A stretch of DNA of 64,000 nucleotides. Source: Gammaproteobacteria bacterium (GTDB lineage Bacteria > Pseudomonadota > Gammaproteobacteria > Steroidobacterales > Steroidobacteraceae). The notes under the pieces were generated by a model, which saw only the letters and a list, made by a program, of their open reading frames with translations, had not been told where the DNA came from and made no database searches. Below are positions 47,982 through 57,150 of this stretch, piece after piece; positions within the stretch are counted from its first letter, which is position 1; each line of letters begins with the position of its first letter. The position numbers were made by a program, and so were the translations under genes. Where the stretch lies: NCBI GenBank assembly GCA_005878095.1, contig VBNH01000042.1, positions 1 to 64,000 of the forward strand. Direction: 5' to 3'.

Positions 47982-48517
47982 GGCTTCGCCTCCACCATGG
48001 GCTGCTCGATCACCTGACCCTGCTCGTCCTGGGTGAGGGTGACGCTGCGCCGGCCGCCGTCGCGCTCCACCGTGGCGGCGAAGCTCGTCAGATCGCCATT
48101 CGAGAAGATCATGACCTGCGGAGTCTTGTCCTTGGCATCCGCCGGACGGGTCAGCACGACCGGGCGCGCCTCCACCGTGAGTTTGACGCCGAGCCCGTCG
48201 GGGAGCTTGCGCGCGCCGAGCGCATCGTCCTCGAACACGCTGCGCCACGTCGCGCGGCGCATGTCATAGGTGAGAAACTCGTAACCATCCTCCTGGAACA
48301 GCACCCCGTACTCGCGGGTCTGCAGCTCGGCCTGCTCGCGCGCATAGGTGAACAGTGCCAGCAGTCGATCGCTCTCTTTTTCCAGCTCGCGGTCGCGTCC
48401 CGTCAGGCTCACCGACAGCAGCATCCCGGCGGAGATCACGCCAATGATGAGGACCACGACCAGCATCTCGACCAGCGTGAAGCCGGCGCTGGCCCGATGA
48501 GCGCACCCGGGTCGCAT
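47978..48517 (-). CDS. gspH: type II secretion minor pseudopilin GspH
   Basis: The 179-residue pseudopilin has the prepilin site SAGFTLVEMLVVVLIIGVIS and the GspH features RLLALFTYAREQAELQTREYGV and GYEFLTYD. It lies 12 bases after gspG. Confidence 0.9.
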   Translation of the reverse strand: MRPGCAHRASAGFTLVEMLVVVLIIGVISAGMLLSVSLTGRDRELEKESDRLLALFTYAREQAELQTREYGVLFQEDGYEFLTYDMRRATWRSVFEDDALGARKLPDGLGVKLTVEARPVVLTRPADAKDKTPQVMIFSNGDLTSFAATVERDGGRRSVTLTQDEQGQVIEQPMVEAKP

Positions 48518-48529
48518 GGTGCTGCGGCT

Positions 48530-48997
48530 CTAGTCGCCGAGATTCCAGTTGCCGATATCGGCGTTGATGCCATCGCCCCCGGGCTGGCCGTCGGCGCCCA
48601 GAGTGTACAGGTCGTACGCCTTGCCGTGCGTGCCGGGGAATACGTACAGATAGGGGTTCCCCCACGGGTCCTTGCTGATGCGCTCCAGATAGCCCCCAGG
48701 CCTCCAGTGCCTGATGGTGGGATCGGTGGGCTGCTGCACCAGTGCCGTGAGGCCCTGCTCGGAGCTCGGATACTTCGAGTTGTCGAGGTAGTACATGGAC
48801 AGTGCCGCCTCCAGCGCCCGGACGTCCTCCTTCGCCTTGGCGACGTTGGCCTTGTCCACATTACCCATGAGGCTCGGGACGATGAGCGCGGCCAGCAGGC
48901 CGATGATGATGACGACCACCATGATCTCGATGAGGGTGAAGCCGCGCGCGCGCCGTGCGCCGGGCCGTCTGCTACCCTCGCAAGCGATGTCACTCAT
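48530..48997 (-). CDS. gspG: type II secretion major pseudopilin GspG
   Basis: The 155-residue main subunit of the pseudopilus has the prepilin site ARGFTLIEIMVVVIIIGLLA and LDNSKYPSSEQGLTALVQQP. The calcium-site C-terminal region reads GKAYDLYTLGADGQPGGDG. The ATG at 48997 is chosen; the frame stays open upstream without coding character. It is the first gene of the gspGHIJKLMN operon and is divergent from the rhombosortase gene 75 bases away. Confidence 0.95.
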   Translation of the reverse strand: MSDIACEGSRRPGARRARGFTLIEIMVVVIIIGLLAALIVPSLMGNVDKANVAKAKEDVRALEAALSMYYLDNSKYPSSEQGLTALVQQPTDPTIRHWRPGGYLERISKDPWGNPYLYVFPGTHGKAYDLYTLGADGQPGGDGINADIGNWNLGD

Positions 48998-49072
48998 GTG
49001 CTGCGTGTCCGGGCGGTGCTGCCGCCGTTGGGCAAAAACGCGTCGATCATAACAAATGGGGGTCGACCGGCC

Positions 49073-49666
49073 TTGAAGCCCGTGCGCAGGCTCCTCCGGT
49101 CTCTCAATTGCGCCGGCCCCCTGGGGCCGGCGCTGCTCGGCGCCTGCGCCGTGCTGCTGTTGCCCGCGCTCACCGGGGAGGCGGGTCGGGCGCTGCTGCG
49201 CTATGACCGCGCGGCGCTCGCGGCCGGGCAGTGGTGGCGGCTGCTGACGGCGCACCTGGTTCATCTGGATATCCGGCACACGCTGCTAAACTGTCTGGGG
49301 CTGGCTCTCCTGTGGGCGCTGTTCGCCCGCGACTACTCCCCGCGCCAGTGGGCGAGGATAGCGCTGGGCGCGATGGCGGCCATCGACGCCGGGCTGTGGT
49401 GCGATTCGACCCTGCTGTGGTACGTCGGTTCCTCCGGCGCGCTGCACGGGGTGATGGCGGCGGGTGCCCTGGCGCACGTGCGTCGCGGGGAGCGCGACGG
49501 GTGGGTCCTCGCGGGGCTCCTCGCGGTGAAACTCGCTTACGAGCACTGGCTGGGGGCGCTTCCGTTCTCCGGGCTCGACACGGTGGTGGTGAGTGCCCAC
49601 CTGTACGGGGCGCTCGGGGGTGCCGCCGTGGCCGCGTTCCTGAAGCCCCGCAGAGCGCCGCTATAA
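49073..49666 (+). CDS. rhombosortase (rhomboid-family intramembrane protease)
   Basis: The 197-residue membrane protein has about six helices. The rhomboid catalytic serine sits in GSSGALHGVMAAG and the catalytic histidine in SAHLYGALGGAAV. The small size and the WWRLLTAHLVHLDIRHTLLNC motif fit the rhombosortase group. These enzymes process GlyGly-CTERM proteins, which are often type II secretion substrates. A TTG at 49073 follows GGGGGT; a GTG at 49082 is an alternative. No GlyGly-CTERM protein is seen in the window. Confidence 0.85.
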   Translation: MKPVRRLLRSLNCAGPLGPALLGACAVLLLPALTGEAGRALLRYDRAALAAGQWWRLLTAHLVHLDIRHTLLNCLGLALLWALFARDYSPRQWARIALGAMAAIDAGLWCDSTLLWYVGSSGALHGVMAAGALAHVRRGERDGWVLAGLLAVKLAYEHWLGALPFSGLDTVVVSAHLYGALGGAAVAAFLKPRRAPL

Positions 49667-49667
49667 T
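49662..49667 (+). promoter_or_regulatory. candidate -10 box of fabD promoter
   Basis: A perfect TATAAT overlaps the rhombosortase stop codon, 29 bases before the fabD ATG. The upstream -35 is poor (CTGAAG, 16-base spacing), so activity is likely but not certain. Confidence 0.5.
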
Positions 49668-49695
49668 TTCGGCTCGGGTTTCGGAAGGAGCGTGC

Positions 49696-50649
49696 ATGTC
49701 CTTTGCGTTCGTGTTCCCCGGCCAGGGCTCGCAGTCGGTCGGGATGCTCGGGGCGCTCGCCGCCGCGGCGACTTCCGTTCGCGGCACCTTCGAGGAGGCT
49801 TCCCGAGTGCTCGGCTTTGATCTGTGGAAGCTCGTGAGCGAAGGTCCGGAGGAGGCGCTCAACGCCACCGAGCGCACACAGCCGGCGATGCTCGCAGCGG
49901 GAGTGGCGATCTGGCGCGTGTGGCGCGCGCGCGGCGGCGCGCTGCCGGAGGTGGTCTCCGGCCACAGTCTCGGGGAATTCACGGCGCTCGTGTGTGCCGA
50001 GGCCCTGGCCTTCGGCGCCACGGTGGACCTGGTGCGCTTCCGCGGACAGGTCATGCAGGAGGCCGTGCCGGCCGGCAGCGGCGCGATGGCGGCCCTCATC
50101 GGCCTGGATGACGCGGGCGTCGAGGCGGCGTGCCGGGAAGCCGCGCAAGGGTCCATCGTCGAAGCGGCCAATTTCAACTCCCCGGGCCAGGTGGTCATCG
50201 CCGGTGAGAAGGCGGCGGTGGAGCGCGCGATCGAGGCCGCCCGGGCACGCGGAGCCAGGCGCGCGGTGGCGCTGCCGGTGAGCGTGCCCTCGCACACCAG
50301 CCTCATGCGCGGCGCGGCCGAGCGCCTCGGGGAGCGGCTGCGCTCCCTCGAGGTGCGCGCACCCCGTATCCGCTACGTGAGCGCGGTGGACGCGAGCGCG
50401 CACGAGCGCCCCGACGAGATCCGCGAGCTGCTCGTGCGGCAGCTGTCGAACCCGGTGCGCTGGTCGGACACCCTGCGCACCCTCAGCGCGGGCGCGATCG
50501 CGCAGGTGATCGAATGCGGGCCGGGCAAGGTGCTGACGGGCCTGAACCGCCGCATCGAGCGGCGCGCGGACCTGGATTTTCTGGCGCTGGAGGACCCGGC
50601 CTCCATCGACGCCGCACTCGCGGCGACCCGAGGGAGTCCCCATGCTTGA
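49696..50649 (+). CDS. fabD: malonyl-CoA:ACP transacylase
   Basis: FabD loads malonyl groups onto acyl carrier protein. The 317-residue enzyme has VFPGQGSQSVGML at its start, the nucleophile in VVSGHSLGEFTALV and the His in PVSVPSHTSLM. The ATG at 49696 has GGAAGGAG upstream. It overlaps fabG by 8 bases. plsX and fabH, the usual upstream neighbours, are replaced here by the rhombosortase gene. Confidence 0.97.
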   Translation: MSFAFVFPGQGSQSVGMLGALAAAATSVRGTFEEASRVLGFDLWKLVSEGPEEALNATERTQPAMLAAGVAIWRVWRARGGALPEVVSGHSLGEFTALVCAEALAFGATVDLVRFRGQVMQEAVPAGSGAMAALIGLDDAGVEAACREAAQGSIVEAANFNSPGQVVIAGEKAAVERAIEAARARGARRAVALPVSVPSHTSLMRGAAERLGERLRSLEVRAPRIRYVSAVDASAHERPDEIRELLVRQLSNPVRWSDTLRTLSAGAIAQVIECGPGKVLTGLNRRIERRADLDFLALEDPASIDAALAATRGSPHA

Positions 50650-51382
50650 AAACGAAGTCGCACTCGTCACCGGCGCCTCGCGCGGCATCGGGCACGCCAT
50701 CGCGCTCGCCCTCGGAGCGGCCGGCGCCCGGGTGATCGGCACGTCCACCAGCGCCGAAGGCGCCGCACGCTTGAGCGCCACGTTCGCGTCGCATCGATGC
50801 AACGGCCGCGGCGCGGTGCTCGACGCCGGAAACGCCGCCTCGGTCGACGCCTTGATCGGGGAGCTCGAGGGCGCCGGTGAGCTGCCGACGATCCTCGTCA
50901 ACAACGCCGCCGTCACCCGCGACTCGCTGCTGCTGCGCATGAAGCCCGAGGACTGGGAGACGGTCATCACCACCAATCTCACGGGTGCGTTTCGCCTGTC
51001 CAAGGCGTGCCTGCGGCGCATGATGAAGGAGCGGCGGGGCAGGATCGTCAGCCTCACCTCGGTGGTCGGTGTGACGGGCAATGCCGGGCAGGCCAACTAT
51101 GCCGCGGCCAAAGCGGGACTGCTGGGATTCACCAAGTCACTCGCCCGGGAGCTTGCCTCGCGCGGTATTACCGTGAATGCCGTAGCCCCTGGCTTCATCG
51201 ATACTGACATGACACGCGCGCTGACCGAGGCGCAGCGCGCCGCGCTCATCGCGCAGATCCCCATGGGCCGGCTCGGGACCCCCGCGGATGTGGCCGGTGC
51301 GGTCCTGTTCCTGGTCTCACCACAGGCGACCTACATCACCGGGGAGACCCTGCACGTCAACGGCGGCATGTACATGCCGTAG
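50642..51382 (+). CDS. fabG: 3-oxoacyl-ACP reductase
   Basis: This 246-residue short-chain dehydrogenase makes the NADPH-dependent first reduction in fatty acid elongation. It has TGASRGIG near the start, NNAAVTRD, the catalytic NYAAAKAG with Tyr and Lys, and the PGFIDTDMT segment. The LHVNGGMYMP end is typical of FabG. Confidence 0.97.
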   Translation: MLENEVALVTGASRGIGHAIALALGAAGARVIGTSTSAEGAARLSATFASHRCNGRGAVLDAGNAASVDALIGELEGAGELPTILVNNAAVTRDSLLLRMKPEDWETVITTNLTGAFRLSKACLRRMMKERRGRIVSLTSVVGVTGNAGQANYAAAKAGLLGFTKSLARELASRGITVNAVAPGFIDTDMTRALTEAQRAALIAQIPMGRLGTPADVAGAVLFLVSPQATYITGETLHVNGGMYMP

Positions 51383-51513
51383 AGCAGGCCGTTGGACGCA
51401 CGCCACACGCGCCGGGGGCGGCGACGAGCGCGCCGAGGCAGCGGTCAGTTTCGCCAGTAAAAACAATCACTCGCACGGGCGGTGAGCGAGTGGCAGCCCC
51501 AAGGGTGTTCCCC

Positions 51514-51519
51514 TACAAT
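51514..51519 (+). promoter_or_regulatory. possible -10 box upstream of acpP
   Basis: TACAAT lies 78 bases before acpP in the 214-base gap after fabG. The matching -35 (TGGCAG at 17 bases) is weak. A separate strong acpP promoter would fit its high expression, but this is tentative. Confidence 0.3.
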
Positions 51520-51596
51520 ACCGCGCCCGCTACCGGCCTCGCGAGGCGAAGGGCGGGGCAGCCCCTTCATGAAGCCTATACAAGGACCCATCGCTA

Positions 51597-51839
51597 ATGA
51601 GCACAGTTGAGCAGCAGGTCAAAGCCATCGTTGCCGAACAGCTGGGCGTCAAGCAGGAACAGGTCACGAGCGATGCCTCGTTCGTCGACGACCTGGGAGC
51701 CGATTCACTCGACACGGTCGAGCTGGTCATGGCCCTCGAGGAGGAATTCGAGATCGAAATCCCGGATGAGGACGCCGAGAAGATCACAACCGTCCACCAG
51801 GCCATCGACTACATCAACGAGCGCCGCAGCAAGTCCTGA
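51597..51839 (+). CDS. acpP: acyl carrier protein
   Basis: This 80-residue acidic helical protein carries growing acyl chains. The phosphopantetheine serine is in [16 protein letters not shown], and the end [19 protein letters not shown] is typical. It lies between fabG and fabF, as in most proteobacteria. Confidence 0.98.
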   Translation: MSTVEQQVKAIVAEQLGVKQEQVTSDASFVDDLGADSLDTVELVMALEEEFEIEIPDEDAEKITTVHQAIDYINERRSKS

Positions 51840-51868
51840 TTCCACACCGGGCGCGATCCAGGTAGCGT

Positions 51869-53116
51869 GTGAGCAAGCGCCGTGTCGTCGTAACGGGCCT
51901 TGGAGTGGTGTCCCCGGTCGGGAGCACCGTTCAATCGGCATGGGATGCCATCCTGCGCGGGCAGAGCGGCATCGGTCCGGTGACGCGCTTCGACGTGTCC
52001 GCGTTTCCGGTGCGCATCGGCGGGCAGGTGCGCGATTTCGACGTCAGCCAGTACATCTCGACCAAGGAAGCCCGCCGCATGGACGAGTTCATGCAGTACG
52101 GCGTGGCCGCCGGAGTGCAGGCCGTCGGGGACGCCGGGATCGATTTCGCCAAGACCGATCCGGCGCGCTGCGGTGCGGTGTGCGGCGCCGGCATCGGTGG
52201 CCTGTGGACCATCGAGACCGAATACAGCGAGTACCTGAAGGCGATGAGTCCGCGCAAGATCTCGCCGTTCTTCGTCCCCGCGACCATCATCAACATGATC
52301 GCCGGGCACCTCTCGATCCGTTACGGCCTGAAGGGCCCGAATCTCGGCGTGGTGACCGCTTGCACCACCTCGACGCACGCCATCGGCCTGGGGATGCGCA
52401 CCATCCAGTACGGCGATGCGGATCTGATCATCGCGGGCGGCGGGGAAATGGCCACCACGCGCTGCGGACTGGGGAGCTTCGGCCAGGCGAAGGCGCTCTC
52501 CACGCGCAACGACGCGCCCACCGAGGCGAGCCGCCCGTGGGATAAGGACCGCGACGGGTTCGTGCTGAGCGATGGCGGCGGTGCGATGCTGCTGGAGGAG
52601 CTGCAGCACGCCCGCGGGCGCGGTGCGCGCATTTACGCCGAGCTGGTGGGCTTTGGCATGAGTGGCGATGCCTATCACATCACCGCGCCCCCCGAGGACG
52701 GCGACGGTGCGCGTCTGGCGATGGTGAACGCGCTCAAGGATGCCGCCCTCAATCCCGCCGACGTGCAGTACGTCAACGCGCACGCGACCTCGACCCCACT
52801 GGGCGACAAGGCCGAGACGGTCGCGGTGAAGCGCGCCTTCGGCGAGCACGCCAGGCGCCTCGCCGTGAGCTCGACCAAGTCCATGACCGGGCACCTGCTC
52901 GGCGCCGCGGGTGTGGTGGAAGCGATCTTCTCGGTGCTCGCGATCCGCGATGGTGTTGCGCCTCCCACCATCAACTACCGCACGCCCGATCCCGAATGCG
53001 ACCTGGACTACGTCCCCAACAGCGCCCGGCGCATGAAGATCGACGTGAGCCTCTCCAACTCCTTCGGCTTCGGCGGCACCAACGGGTCGCTCGTGTTCCG
53101 GCGCTTCAGCGCCTGA
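51869..53116 (+). CDS. fabF: 3-oxoacyl-ACP synthase II
   Basis: The 415-residue condensing enzyme elongates acyl-ACP with malonyl-ACP. The active-site cysteine is in [12 protein letters not shown]. Two histidines lie in [12 protein letters not shown] and [14 protein letters not shown], and the glycine-rich [14 protein letters not shown] follows near the end. The start is GTG at 51869, 29 bases after acpP. Confidence 0.97.
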   Translation: MSKRRVVVTGLGVVSPVGSTVQSAWDAILRGQSGIGPVTRFDVSAFPVRIGGQVRDFDVSQYISTKEARRMDEFMQYGVAAGVQAVGDAGIDFAKTDPARCGAVCGAGIGGLWTIETEYSEYLKAMSPRKISPFFVPATIINMIAGHLSIRYGLKGPNLGVVTACTTSTHAIGLGMRTIQYGDADLIIAGGGEMATTRCGLGSFGQAKALSTRNDAPTEASRPWDKDRDGFVLSDGGGAMLLEELQHARGRGARIYAELVGFGMSGDAYHITAPPEDGDGARLAMVNALKDAALNPADVQYVNAHATSTPLGDKAETVAVKRAFGEHARRLAVSSTKSMTGHLLGAAGVVEAIFSVLAIRDGVAPPTINYRTPDPECDLDYVPNSARRMKIDVSLSNSFGFGGTNGSLVFRRFSA

Positions 53117-53185
53117 GGGCGCGAGCCGAAAGGTAAGTCCGCCACGCACGCACCCCTCGTCCGCGAGCTCGACGTTCCGCCCGCG

Positions 53186-54526
53186 GTGTTGCGTCGCCTG
53201 GCGGCGCGCTTCCCCGACCGCTACCCGCTGCTGCTCGACAGTGCCGCCACCGGGCCCTTGAGCCGCGCCAGCGTGCTGCTGGCGGAGCCGTGCGCGGCGC
53301 TGTGGCTCGGCGCCGACGGACGCCTGGGTGCGCAGGGATTCGTGCCGCAGGGGATGAGCTTCCTCGCCGCGCTGGAGACCTGGTGGCTTGCCGAGCGCCG
53401 TGCGCCGCCGCCTACCGCCACCGGGCTCGCATTCGAGGGCGGCTGGGCGGTGTTCCTCGGCTACGAGCTGGCGCAGGAAATCGAGCCGCATCTGGCGTTG
53501 CCGCGCTCACCGCTCCCGTGGGCTGCCTTCGCGCTGCGCACGCCCTGTGCCCTGGTGCACGATCTGCAGCGCCGGCGGGTATTCGCAGTGGCCGAAGCGC
53601 ACGCCGCGGATGCGCTGGCGCGCATCGCCGCCGAGGCGCACGCGGCGGCCGGCGAGGCGGATGTCCGCGATACGCTGCACATCGAGGGGGTGCACGAGGA
53701 GGACCCGCGGGCCTATCTCAGGCGCGTGCGCTGCGCCAAGGAGTACGTGCGCGCCGGGGACATCTATCAGGCCAACCTGTCGCGCCCGTGGGCGGTGCAC
53801 ATCGGCAGCGCGGCGCGCCCGCAGCCGGCGCCGGCAGCGACGCTCTATCGGCGTCTGTGCGCCGCCAATCCGGCGCCGTTCGCGGCCCTCGCCCAGTGGC
53901 GGGGCGTCGCCATCCTCAGTTCCTCGCCCGAACGGCTGGTGCGGGTCGTCGGACGGCGCATCGATACGCGCCCCATCGCCGGCACCCGGCCACGCAGCGG
54001 TGTTGCGGGCGGAGACCGCTACGAGATGAGCGAGCTCGCGGCGCATCCGAAGGAGCGCGCCGAGCACATCATGCTGATCGACCTGGAGCGCAACGATCTC
54101 GGGCGCGTGTGCGAGCCGGGGAGCGTGCGCGTGGACGAGTTCATGACCATCGAGTCCTACACCCATGTGCATCACATCGTGTCGAACGTCAGCGGCGAGC
54201 TGAAGGGCGAGGTCACGCCCATCGGTGCGTTACGCGCGGTGTTTCCTGGCGGCACCATCACCGGCTGCCCGAAATTCCGCTGCATGCAGATCATCGCCGA
54301 GCTCGAAGGGGCAGGGCGCGGCGCGTATACCGGCTCACTCGGCTACCTGACGCGCGACGGCCGCCTCGATCTCAACATCCTCATTCGCACCATGACCCTG
54401 AGCGCGCAGCACCTCAGCTTTCGGGCCGGCGCCGGCATCGTCGCCGACTCCGATCCCGAGCGCGAGCTCGAGGAGACGCGCGCCAAGGCCCGCGGGCTGC
54501 TGGCGGCACTGGGAGAGCGGCAGTGA
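53186..54526 (+). CDS. pabB: aminodeoxychorismate synthase component I
   Basis: PabB adds ammonia to chorismate for folate synthesis. The 446-residue product has the chorismate-binding motifs RPIAGTRPRSG, LIDLERNDLGRVCEPGSVRV and FPGGTITGCPKFRCMQIIAELE, the last with the PabB-type lysine. The GTG at 53186 has no good ribosome-binding site. Coding-like sequence continues upstream to about 53144, and AAAGG lies at 53129-53133, so the true start may be an unusual codon upstream. It overlaps pabC by one base. Confidence 0.92.
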   Translation: MLRRLAARFPDRYPLLLDSAATGPLSRASVLLAEPCAALWLGADGRLGAQGFVPQGMSFLAALETWWLAERRAPPPTATGLAFEGGWAVFLGYELAQEIEPHLALPRSPLPWAAFALRTPCALVHDLQRRRVFAVAEAHAADALARIAAEAHAAAGEADVRDTLHIEGVHEEDPRAYLRRVRCAKEYVRAGDIYQANLSRPWAVHIGSAARPQPAPAATLYRRLCAANPAPFAALAQWRGVAILSSSPERLVRVVGRRIDTRPIAGTRPRSGVAGGDRYEMSELAAHPKERAEHIMLIDLERNDLGRVCEPGSVRVDEFMTIESYTHVHHIVSNVSGELKGEVTPIGALRAVFPGGTITGCPKFRCMQIIAELEGAGRGAYTGSLGYLTRDGRLDLNILIRTMTLSAQHLSFRAGAGIVADSDPERELEETRAKARGLLAALGERQ

Positions 54527-55422
54527 TGCCCGGGAGCTCTCAGCCGCCCCCGGGAGCGGGGCTGGCGCACCCGGTGTGGGTCAACGGCCGCGCGGCCGGG
54601 GAAGTCTCCGCGCTCGAGCGCGGTCTTCATTTCGGTGACGGACTGTTTGAGACCATTGCCTGCGTGGGCGGTCGTGCGCGGTTTCTCCCGCTGCACCTGC
54701 GGCGCCTCGCCGCAGGCTGCGCGCGTCTGGGGTTGGCGGCTCCCGATGAAGCGATCCTGCGCGCTGAAGTGCGGCAGCTGGCCGCCCAGGCCGCACGCGC
54801 CATCATCAAGGTGCTCCTCACCCGCGGCGCGGCAGCAAGCCGCGGCTATGCGCTGAGCGGAGCGGAGGCGCCGACCCGCATCTGCCTGCGCTATGCCTGG
54901 CCCCCGGAAGATCCCGAGCCCGCGCGCGAGGGCGTGCGCGTGCGCATCGCCGCCCTGCGCCTCGGAGAGAACCCGGCGCTGGCGGGATTGAAGCATTGCA
55001 ATCGCCTGGAGCAGGTACTGGCGCGCCGCGAGTGGACCGACAGCGGGATTGCCGAGGCGCTCATGTTCAGCAGCTCGGGCGCTCTCATCTGCGGCACCAT
55101 GAGCAACGTGTTCCTGGTGCGGGACGGGAAGCTGTACACGCCCCGCGTGGACCGCTGCGGCGTCGCAGGGATCATGCGCCAGGTGGTATTGGCGGCGGCA
55201 GCGGACTTGGGGCTCGCGGCCGAGGAGCGGGTGCTGGATCGGGGCGATCTGGAAGCCGCCGGTGAGCTGTTCCTCACGAACGCGCTCATCGGCATCCGCC
55301 CGGTGCGTGAGCTCGAGGGGCGGGCGCTGTCGCCCGGAGCGCTGACCCGCCGCCTGCAGGAGCGAGTTGCGCCGTTGCTCGAGGCGCGCGTGCCCTTGCC
55401 CGAGGAGGCCGGCGGTGCCTAG
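54526..55422 (+). CDS. pabC: aminodeoxychorismate lyase
   Basis: This 298-residue fold type IV PLP enzyme releases p-aminobenzoate and pyruvate from aminodeoxychorismate. It has ERGLHFGDGLFETIA, the catalytic lysine in GLKHCNRLEQVLA and the SSSGALICGTMSNVFLV cofactor loop. Its ATG overlaps the pabB stop (TGATG), so the two enzymes of the step are made together. Confidence 0.94.
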   Translation: MPGSSQPPPGAGLAHPVWVNGRAAGEVSALERGLHFGDGLFETIACVGGRARFLPLHLRRLAAGCARLGLAAPDEAILRAEVRQLAAQAARAIIKVLLTRGAAASRGYALSGAEAPTRICLRYAWPPEDPEPAREGVRVRIAALRLGENPALAGLKHCNRLEQVLARREWTDSGIAEALMFSSSGALICGTMSNVFLVRDGKLYTPRVDRCGVAGIMRQVVLAAAADLGLAAEERVLDRGDLEAAGELFLTNALIGIRPVRELEGRALSPGALTRRLQERVAPLLEARVPLPEEAGGA

Positions 55423-56491
55423 CGCGCGCAGCCGGCTGCGCGTCCTGGCTGGCGCCGCCGTGGTGCTCCTCGCCCTGCTGGCGCTCGCGGCCGCGGCAGG
55501 CTATTTCTGGCTGCAGAAGCAGTTCGAGGCTCCAGGACCTGGCACGGTGGCGTCGCGCATCCAGATCGAGCCGCGCGCGAGTCTGCGCAGCGTCCTCGGC
55601 CGGCTCGAGGCAAGCGGCGCGGTGCGCAATGCGCGCGCCGTGGAAATCTATCTGCGCCTGCGCCGCCGTGAGCCGCGCGTGCAGGCCGGCACGTACGAGA
55701 TACCCCCACAGGCCGGCCCTGGGGAGATCATCGCGCTCTTCGAGCAGGGCAAGGTCGTCCTGGAGCAGCTCACGGTCGTGGAAGGATCGACGTTCGGCGA
55801 GTTCCTGCAGGCGCTGGATCAGCATCCCTACGTGCTGCATACCCTGCGCGGCAAGAGCCCGCCCGAGATCATGGCGGCGCTCGGACACCCCGGCGTGCGC
55901 CCCGAGGGTGAGTTCTTTCCCGACACTTATCGCTTCGCCGCGAACACTTCCGATGCCGCGATCCTCGCACTCGCCTACGACAGCATGCAGCGAGTGCTGG
56001 CTGCGGCCTGGGCGCAACGCAGCGCCGAGCTGCCGCTCAGCACGCCGTACCAGGCGTTGATTCTCGCCTCCATGGTCGAGAAGGAGGCGGCGCTCAAGAG
56101 CGAGCGGCCGCGGATCGCCGGAGTGTTCGTCAACCGGCTGCGCAAGGGCATGCGCCTGCAGTCCGACCCGACGGTGATTTACGGTCTGGGCGAGAAGTAC
56201 GACGGCTCGATACACACCCGGGACCTGCTCAAGGACACGCCCTACAACACCTACACCCGCGCCGGACTGCCACCGACGCCGGTGGCGCTGCCCGGACGCG
56301 AGTCGGTGCTGGCGGCGGTGCGGCCGGAGCCAACCGAGGCGCTGTATTTCGTGGCGACCGGGCTCGGCGATGGCGCCCATCACTTCTCCGGGAGCCTGCA
56401 AGAGCATAATTCCGCGGTGAAGGCCTATCTCGCACGGCTGCGCACCCAGGAACGTGCCGCGGTCCACAAGCCGGTCGCGGTGCATCCGTGA
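55415..56491 (+). CDS. mltG: endolytic murein transglycosylase MltG
   Basis: The 358-residue inner-membrane protein cuts nascent peptidoglycan and helps end glycan strands. It has one N-terminal helix (LAGAAVVLLALLALAAAAGYFW), a LysM-like region, and the YceG domain with the catalytic Glu in LILASMVEKEA. The LQSDPTVIYGLG and YNTYTRAGLPPTPVALPG motifs follow. The GTG at 55415 overlaps pabC by 8 bases. Confidence 0.95.
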   Translation: MPSARSRLRVLAGAAVVLLALLALAAAAGYFWLQKQFEAPGPGTVASRIQIEPRASLRSVLGRLEASGAVRNARAVEIYLRLRRREPRVQAGTYEIPPQAGPGEIIALFEQGKVVLEQLTVVEGSTFGEFLQALDQHPYVLHTLRGKSPPEIMAALGHPGVRPEGEFFPDTYRFAANTSDAAILALAYDSMQRVLAAAWAQRSAELPLSTPYQALILASMVEKEAALKSERPRIAGVFVNRLRKGMRLQSDPTVIYGLGEKYDGSIHTRDLLKDTPYNTYTRAGLPPTPVALPGRESVLAAVRPEPTEALYFVATGLGDGAHHFSGSLQEHNSAVKAYLARLRTQERAAVHKPVAVHP

Positions 56492-57150
56492 GCACGCGCG
56501 TGCCGGCGCGGGCGGGTAAGTTCATTACGCTCGAGGGCATCGAGGGCGCCGGTAAATCCACGCTCGCGCAGTTCATGAGCGCCTGGCTCGGGCGCCACGG
56601 TTTTACGGTGCGCCTGACGCGCGAGCCCGGTGGCACGCCGCTCGCGGAGCGGGTGCGGCAGATCGTGCTGGAGCGCGGCGCGGAGCCGGTATCGCCGCTC
56701 ACCGAGACGCTGCTCATGTTCGCCGCGCGCGCCCTGCACGTGCAGAACGTCATCCGCCCGGCGCTGGCGCGCGGGGAGTGGGTGGTGTGCGATCGCTTCA
56801 CCGACGCCACGCGCGCCTATCAGGGGAGTGGGCGCGGGGTGGACGCGGCGCTGATCGACGCGCTCGCGCTGGCCGTGCACGGCGATCTCAAGCCCGACTG
56901 CACGCTGCTGCTCGATCTGCCGGTGAGGGTGGGCCTCGCCCGGGCACGCACCCGTCAGGGCGCCACGGCGGATCGCTTCGAGGCGGAGACCGTCGGGTTC
57001 TTCGAGAAGGTGCGCGAGGGTTATCTCGCGCTGGCACGCCGCGAGCCGCAGCGCTTGCGCATCATCGATGCCGCGGCGCCCCTGTCCGAGGTCGAGCAGC
57101 GCATCGCGCAGGCTCTCGGGGAGCTGCAGGCGCGGGAGGGGCGGGCGTGA
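56488..57150 (+). CDS. tmk: thymidylate kinase
   Basis: Tmk phosphorylates dTMP to dTDP. The 220-residue enzyme has the P-loop LEGIEGAGKSTLAQ, the TREPGGTPLAE motif, and DRFTDATRAYQGSGRG. The GTG start overlaps the mltG stop (GTGA). Confidence 0.96.
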   Translation: MSTRVPARAGKFITLEGIEGAGKSTLAQFMSAWLGRHGFTVRLTREPGGTPLAERVRQIVLERGAEPVSPLTETLLMFAARALHVQNVIRPALARGEWVVCDRFTDATRAYQGSGRGVDAALIDALALAVHGDLKPDCTLLLDLPVRVGLARARTRQGATADRFEAETVGFFEKVREGYLALARREPQRLRIIDAAAPLSEVEQRIAQALGELQAREGRA

